From: Branchiibius sp. NY16-3462-2
GTDB lineage: Bacteria; Actinomycetota; Actinomycetes; Actinomycetales; Dermatophilaceae
Reading direction: 5' to 3'
DNA length: 64,000 nt
Assembly (NCBI RefSeq): GCF_001594145.1
Contig: NZ_LVCF01000038.1
Span: forward strand, 124,001-188,000
The stretch's first letter is position 1. Every line of letters begins with the position of its first letter. Below the pieces are notes generated by a model. That model was not told the origin of the DNA and did not search any database. It saw only the letters and a program-made list of their open reading frames with translations. Positions 60,057 to 64,000 of the stretch are shown here, piece after piece. A program made the translations under genes and the position numbers.

Positions 60057-62150
60057 GTGAGCACCGCTGCGTCTTCTGCCCAGGACTACACCGCCCGGCA
60101 CCTACAGGTGCTGGAGGGTTTGGAGGCGGTCCGCAAACGGCCGGGGATGTACATCGGGTCGACCGACGAACGCGGCCTGATGCACTGTGTGTGGGAGATC
60201 ATCGACAACTCCGTCGACGAGGCTCTCGGGGGGTACGGCGACGACATCCAGGTCGTCCTGCATCACGACGGAAGCGTCGAGGTCCGCGACAACGCCCGTG
60301 GTCTGCCGGTCGACATCGAGCCGCGCACCGGGTTGTCGGGGGTGGAGGTGATCTTCACCAAGTTGCACGCCGGCGGGAAGTTCGGTGGCGGCGCGTATAC
60401 CGCCTCCGGTGGCCTGCACGGGGTGGGTGCGTCCGTCGTGAACGCGCTCGCGGCACGGCTGGACGTCGAGGTGGACCGCGCCGGGAAGACCTACGCGATG
60501 AGTTTCCGGCGTGGCGAGCCGGGGGTGTACGACGACAAAGGCGAGCCGTCCCCGGACGCCCCGTTCACGCCGTACGTCAACAACAGCGAGCTGCGGGTGG
60601 TCGGCAAGGCCAAGCGGGGCACGTCCGGGACCCGGATCCGCTATTGGGCGGACCCGCAGATCTTCGTCAAGAACGCCACCTACGACTGGGAGGGTCTGCT
60701 CGGGCGGGCCCGGCAGACGTCGTTCCTGATCCCGGGGCTGACCATCACCGTGCGCGACGAGCGCGGCGAGGAGCCGGTGCAGGAGCGCTTCCAGCACGAC
60801 GGTGGGATCAGCGAGTTCACCGAGTTCCTGGCCCCCGATCCGGCGGTGACCGACGTGTGGCGGCTGGATGGTTCGGAGACGTTCACCGAGACGGTGCCGG
60901 TGCTGGACGGCAAGGGGCACATGGTGTCCCAGGAGGTCGAGCGCGAGTGCGGCGTCTCGATCGCGCTGCGCTGGGGGACCGGCTACGAGACCACGATGCG
61001 GTCCTTCGTGAACATCATCGCCACGCCCAAGGGCGGCACCCACCAGGCCGGCTTCGAGCAGGCCGTGCTGAAGGTGTTCCGCAAGCAGCTCGAGGTGAAC
61101 TCCCGGCGGCTCAAAGTCGGCAGCGACAAGGTGGAGAAGGACGACATCCTCGCCGGAGCGACCGCGGTGGTGACCGTGCGGCTGGCCGAGCCCCAGTTCG
61201 AGGGGCAGACCAAGGAGGTGCTGGGTACGCCGGCCGTGCGGCAGATCGTCGCCCGTGTCGTCGAGCGCGAGCTCACCGCCCGCCTGACCTCGACCAAGCG
61301 GGACGACAAGGCGCAGTCGTCGCTGGTGCTGGAGAAGGTCGTCTCGGAGATGAAGGCCCGGATCAGCGCCCGCATGCACAAGGAGACCCAGCGCCGGAAG
61401 ACAGCGCTCGAATCCTCCTCTCTGCCACCGAAACTCAAGGATTGCCGGTCGACCGATGTGTCCCGCACGGAGTTGTTCATCGTGGAGGGTGACAGCGCGC
61501 TGGGGACCGGTCTGGCCGCGCGCAACTCCGAGTACCAGGCGCTGCTGCCGATCCGGGGCAAGATCCTGAACGTGCAGAAGGCGTCGATCGCGGACATGCT
61601 CAAGAACGCCGAGTGCGCCTCGATCATCCAGGTGATCGGCGCCGGGTCCGGGCGGACCTTCGATCCGGAGATGGCGCGGTACGGCAAGGTCATTCTGATG
61701 AGCGACGCCGACGTCGATGGTGCGCACATCCGCACGCTGTTGCTGACGCTGTTCTTCCGGTACATGCGCCCGATGGTCGAGCAGGGTCGGGTGTATGCCG
61801 CGATGCCGCCGCTGCACCGGATCGAGACCGTTGCGCAGGGCCGGGCCAAGGGTGAGGTGATCTACACCTACACCGAGCAGCAGATGCGCACCACGATCCG
61901 CGATCTGGAGCGCAAGGGTCGCTCGATCAAGACGCCGCAGCGCTACAAGGGCCTGGGCGAAATGGACGCCCACCAGCTCGCGGACACCACGATGGATCCG
62001 CGGCAGCGCACCCTGCGGCGGGTGTCGCTGAAGGACGCCGCTCGGGCCGAGGAGATCTTCGACCTGCTGATGGGTTCGAAGGTCGAGCCGCGGCGTGACT
62101 TCCTGGTCGAGTCTGCGGATTCCCTTGAGCGAGAACGGATCGACGCCTAA
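60057..62150 (+). CDS. parE: DNA topoisomerase IV subunit B
   Basis: A 697-residue type IIA topoisomerase ATPase subunit. The GHKL ATPase domain has VRKRPGMYIGST, EIIDNSVDEALGG, VRDNARGLPVDI and GLHGVGASVVNAL. The TOPRIM domain has LFIVEGDSALGTG, LLPIRGKILNVQKA and ILMSDADVDGAHIRTLLL. The C-terminal ending RRDFLVESADSLERERIDA is ParE-like; GyrB ends differently. GTG 60057 is chosen for its promoter hexamer. The partner parC gene is outside the window. Confidence 0.88.
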   Translation: MSTAASSAQDYTARHLQVLEGLEAVRKRPGMYIGSTDERGLMHCVWEIIDNSVDEALGGYGDDIQVVLHHDGSVEVRDNARGLPVDIEPRTGLSGVEVIFTKLHAGGKFGGGAYTASGGLHGVGASVVNALAARLDVEVDRAGKTYAMSFRRGEPGVYDDKGEPSPDAPFTPYVNNSELRVVGKAKRGTSGTRIRYWADPQIFVKNATYDWEGLLGRARQTSFLIPGLTITVRDERGEEPVQERFQHDGGISEFTEFLAPDPAVTDVWRLDGSETFTETVPVLDGKGHMVSQEVERECGVSIALRWGTGYETTMRSFVNIIATPKGGTHQAGFEQAVLKVFRKQLEVNSRRLKVGSDKVEKDDILAGATAVVTVRLAEPQFEGQTKEVLGTPAVRQIVARVVERELTARLTSTKRDDKAQSSLVLEKVVSEMKARISARMHKETQRRKTALESSSLPPKLKDCRSTDVSRTELFIVEGDSALGTGLAARNSEYQALLPIRGKILNVQKASIADMLKNAECASIIQVIGAGSGRTFDPEMARYGKVILMSDADVDGAHIRTLLLTLFFRYMRPMVEQGRVYAAMPPLHRIETVAQGRAKGEVIYTYTEQQMRTTIRDLERKGRSIKTPQRYKGLGEMDAHQLADTTMDPRQRTLRRVSLKDAARAEEIFDLLMGSKVEPRRDFLVESADSLERERIDA

Positions 62151-62225
62151 GACGCGAGCTTTACTTCACCCTCCGGGGTGATGTCCCTTCGGGGGCGTGG
62201 CGCCGGTGGGTCGCTCCGGCGCTGC

Positions 62226-62231
62226 CATGCT
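62226..62231 (+). promoter_or_regulatory. Putative -10 hexamer for the acyl-CoA-dehydrogenase-like gene
   Basis: CATGCT lies six bases before the GTG at 62238. This is a weak match to TANNNT. Confidence 0.25.
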
Positions 62232-62237
62232 CACGAG

Positions 62238-63242
62238 GTGAAGCAACCAGTAGGAGCCCTCCAGGAACCCAAGCGCTCGGTGACCTTGGGCATCGATCCT
62301 GCAGTCGCTCCCACGCCGCCGACGGTGCCCTGGGCACTGCGGTTGGCGCAGAACCTGTCGCTGCCGATGCCCGGCGCCGGGGACACGCTCACCTTGTGGG
62401 ACGCGCTCAGCCGGCTCGCGGCGTACGACCTGACCGCGGCCCGCGCGCTCGAGCCGCACGTCGACGCGCTCTCGATCCTGGACCAGGCCGGTCTGACTCC
62501 CTCCGAGGTGGGAGGTACGGCGCGCAGCACCTGGGGGGTGTACGCCGCGGAGGGCCCGGCCGGCAAACTCACGGCCTGCCAGGACGGTGACCAATGGGTC
62601 GTCGACGGCGTCAAACCGTGGTGCTCGTTGGCGAATCAGGTCTCGCACGCGCTGGTGACCGCCTGGACAGGGTCGACGACGCGGCGGCTGTTCGCGGTGT
62701 CGATGTCGGACACGCAGGTGCTGGACGTGCCGTGGGTCTCCCGCGGGCTAACCGAAATCGTCTCTGCTCCAGTGCAATTCGATGCTGTTCCAGCGGTCCC
62801 GATCGGGGACGACGGGTGGTATCTGCATCGGCCCGGGTTCTGGTGGGGTGCGATCGGCGTCGCCGCCTGCTGGTACGGGGGAGCGGCGGGGGTCGCCGAG
62901 CGGTTGCGGCCGCGGCCGGGTCGGGAGCCCGACCAGATCGCGGGCCTGCACCTCGGTGCTGCGGATGCGGCGCTCTACGCCGCCGCCTGCACCCTGCGCG
63001 AAGCCGCCTGCGTGGTCGACGATCCCGGCGACCGCTCCCGCGACGAGCTCACCGCCCGGCGGGCCCGCGCCATCGTGCGGGCCGCCTGCGACGACATTCT
63101 GGGGCGCGTGGCGCGGGCGACCGGACCGGCGCCGTTGACCTTCGAAGAAGAGCACGCCCGGCGGGTGGCTGACCTGTCGGTGTATATCTGCCAGGACCAC
63201 GCCGAGCGCGACCTTGCCGCTCTCGGAGCACTGCTCGCGTGA
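62238..63242 (+). CDS. Acyl-CoA dehydrogenase-like protein
   Basis: A 334-residue protein with the overall order of the acyl-CoA dehydrogenase fold, N-terminal helical part, beta region (WGVYAAEGPAGKLTACQDGDQWVVDGVKPWCSLANQ is cut here into WGVYAAEGP and WVVDGVKPWCS) and a C-terminal helical bundle (AADAALYAAACTLREAA). It is shorter than usual (about 380) and the catalytic Glu cannot be located. In actinobacteria a gene like this often precedes a PIG-L deacetylase gene, and here it overlaps one by GTGA. The GTG at 62238 has a weak hexamer upstream; the earlier frame begins in intergenic sequence. Confidence 0.65.
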   Translation: MKQPVGALQEPKRSVTLGIDPAVAPTPPTVPWALRLAQNLSLPMPGAGDTLTLWDALSRLAAYDLTAARALEPHVDALSILDQAGLTPSEVGGTARSTWGVYAAEGPAGKLTACQDGDQWVVDGVKPWCSLANQVSHALVTAWTGSTTRRLFAVSMSDTQVLDVPWVSRGLTEIVSAPVQFDAVPAVPIGDDGWYLHRPGFWWGAIGVAACWYGGAAGVAERLRPRPGREPDQIAGLHLGAADAALYAAACTLREAACVVDDPGDRSRDELTARRARAIVRAACDDILGRVARATGPAPLTFEEEHARRVADLSVYICQDHAERDLAALGALLA

Positions 63243-64000
63243 CGACGCCGGTGTTCAACCACCGGGATACCGGTCGCAGCGAGGCGGATTGGCTGGCTTC
63301 GCCGGGTTGGCAGCAGGTGCGTCCGATCCGGCTCAGCGCGGGCGTGGGGACGCGCGGCCTGGTGGTGATCGCAGCCCATCCGGACGACGAGACCCTGGGC
63401 GCCGGTGGTGCGATCGCGCTCGCCCACGCTGCCGGGATCCCGGTGCAGGTCCTCATGGCCACGGACGGTGAAGCATCCCACCCGGAGTCGCCGACCCGTT
63501 CCCGTCGCGAACTGGCGCAGTTGCGTGAGGTCGAGGTGCGCCGTGCGCTTTCGTTGCTGGCGCCCGGGTGCGAGGTGCGCCACCTGCGGCTGCCGGACGG
63601 TCAGCTGGCCGATCACGAGTCCGAGCTGCAGGACGCGCTCGGCAAATGGGTGGCCGAGCTCGATGTGGGCTGTGTCTTGCTAGCTCCGTGGCGGGAGGAC
63701 GGGCATCCCGATCATGCCGCTGCCGGCCGGGTCGCGGCCCGGGTGGCGCGGGAGTACGGCGCGGCGCTGGGTGAATACCCGATCTGGGCGTGGCACTGGG
63801 CTCGGGATGAGGACGTGCCGTGGTCGCAGCTCCGCTCGTTGCCGCTGGATGATGCGACGTTGCTGATCAAGCAGGCTGCGCTGGCCGAGCATCACTCCCA
63901 GGTCAACCCGTTGTCATCGCAGCCGGGGGACGAGACCTTGCTCGGCCCGGAGATGCTGGAACACTTCGACCGGCCGTTCGAAGGTTTCATCGACGTCTCC
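63239..64000 (+). CDS. PIG-L family deacetylase (3' end outside window)
   Basis: From GTG 63239 the frame stays open for 254 residues to the window edge. It has the zinc-binding AHPDDETLGAGGAIALAH (about residues 46-63), LMATDGEASHP, and the downstream WREDGHPDHAAAGR that supplies a further His ligand. PIG-L enzymes deacetylate N-acetyl sugars such as those in mycothiol or glycolipid synthesis. It is coupled to the acyl-CoA-dehydrogenase-like gene, so a role in surface or secondary metabolite synthesis is possible. Confidence 0.88.
   Translation, partial: MTTPVFNHRDTGRSEADWLASPGWQQVRPIRLSAGVGTRGLVVIAAHPDDETLGAGGAIALAHAAGIPVQVLMATDGEASHPESPTRSRRELAQLREVEVRRALSLLAPGCEVRHLRLPDGQLADHESELQDALGKWVAELDVGCVLLAPWREDGHPDHAAAGRVAARVAREYGAALGEYPIWAWHWARDEDVPWSQLRSLPLDDATLLIKQAALAEHHSQVNPLSSQPGDETLLGPEMLEHFDRPFEGFIDVS

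Noticed and set aside
62166..62181. TCACCC/GGGTGA hairpin after parE as a terminator
   Set aside because: Six-base stem with a four-base loop is too weak to call on its own.

Overview
The window is high-GC DNA with dense, coupled operons, many GTG starts and Actinobacteria-type gene families: DUF3043, DUF3040, DUF5302, DUF4031, class II DAHP synthase, a PASTA kinase next to an Rv2175c-type DNA-binding protein, and a qcrCAB/ctaE branch. It looks like chromosome from an actinobacterium, probably order Micrococcales; finer placement is not supported. From memory, most of the gene order from sucB to the DUF3040 gene follows Mycobacterium tuberculosis Rv2216 back to Rv2169c, so most of the window is core chromosome. 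I see no tRNA, rRNA, CRISPR array, transposase or integrase.

Layout. 1-6.9 kb: the end of an ABC-transporter ATPase gene, a TIGR01777 epimerase, sucB, two small genes, pepA and gcvT. 6.9-13.6 kb: a divergent CobU-like gene that has lost its P-loop, a cobalamin riboswitch, and a five-gene coupled operon. The operon encodes two surface-anchored proteins that look like the two halves of animal transcobalamin, followed by a dedicated ECF transporter (T, fused A-A', S). I read this as a corrinoid capture and uptake system, and it is the most interesting part of the window. 13.8-20.3 kb: malic enzyme, a DUF937 protein, DUF3043, an M20 peptidase, a xi-class glutathionyl-hydroquinone-reductase-like protein and a glycerate-kinase-like protein. 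20.4-32.6 kb: erpA-type Fe-S carrier, adenosine kinase, aat, and the aerobic respiratory chain (ctaC-ctaD-ctaF forward; ctaE-qcrC-qcrA-qcrB reverse), with small genes between. 32.7-50.1 kb: receiver-like protein with trpD, an AsnC-type RAM protein, a phosphoesterase, an exonuclease/GIY-YIG fusion, a secreted metalloprotease-like lipoprotein, two tandem ROK sugar kinases, plsC, aroG, the PASTA kinase with its divergent partner, polyprenyl diphosphate synthase, metF, a HEPN protein and DUF3040. 50.1-59.1 kb: a siderophore-interacting protein and a complete narGHJI-narK nitrate respiration cluster, where other actinobacteria usually continue into mraZ and the cell-division cluster. 59.1-64 kb: DUF456, a zinc-ribbon protein, parE, an acyl-CoA-dehydrogenase-like gene and the start of a PIG-L deacetylase gene running off the end.

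Together the genes give an organism that respires oxygen through a bc1-aa3 chain, can respire nitrate, and appears to salvage corrinoids. A repeated signal is a TANNNT-like -10 hexamer placed 6-8 nt before the start codon. I found it at more than 20 starts, which points to widespread leaderless transcription; genes inside operons are instead joined by ATGA, GTGA or TGATG overlaps. No stretch longer than 300 bases lacks a gene.
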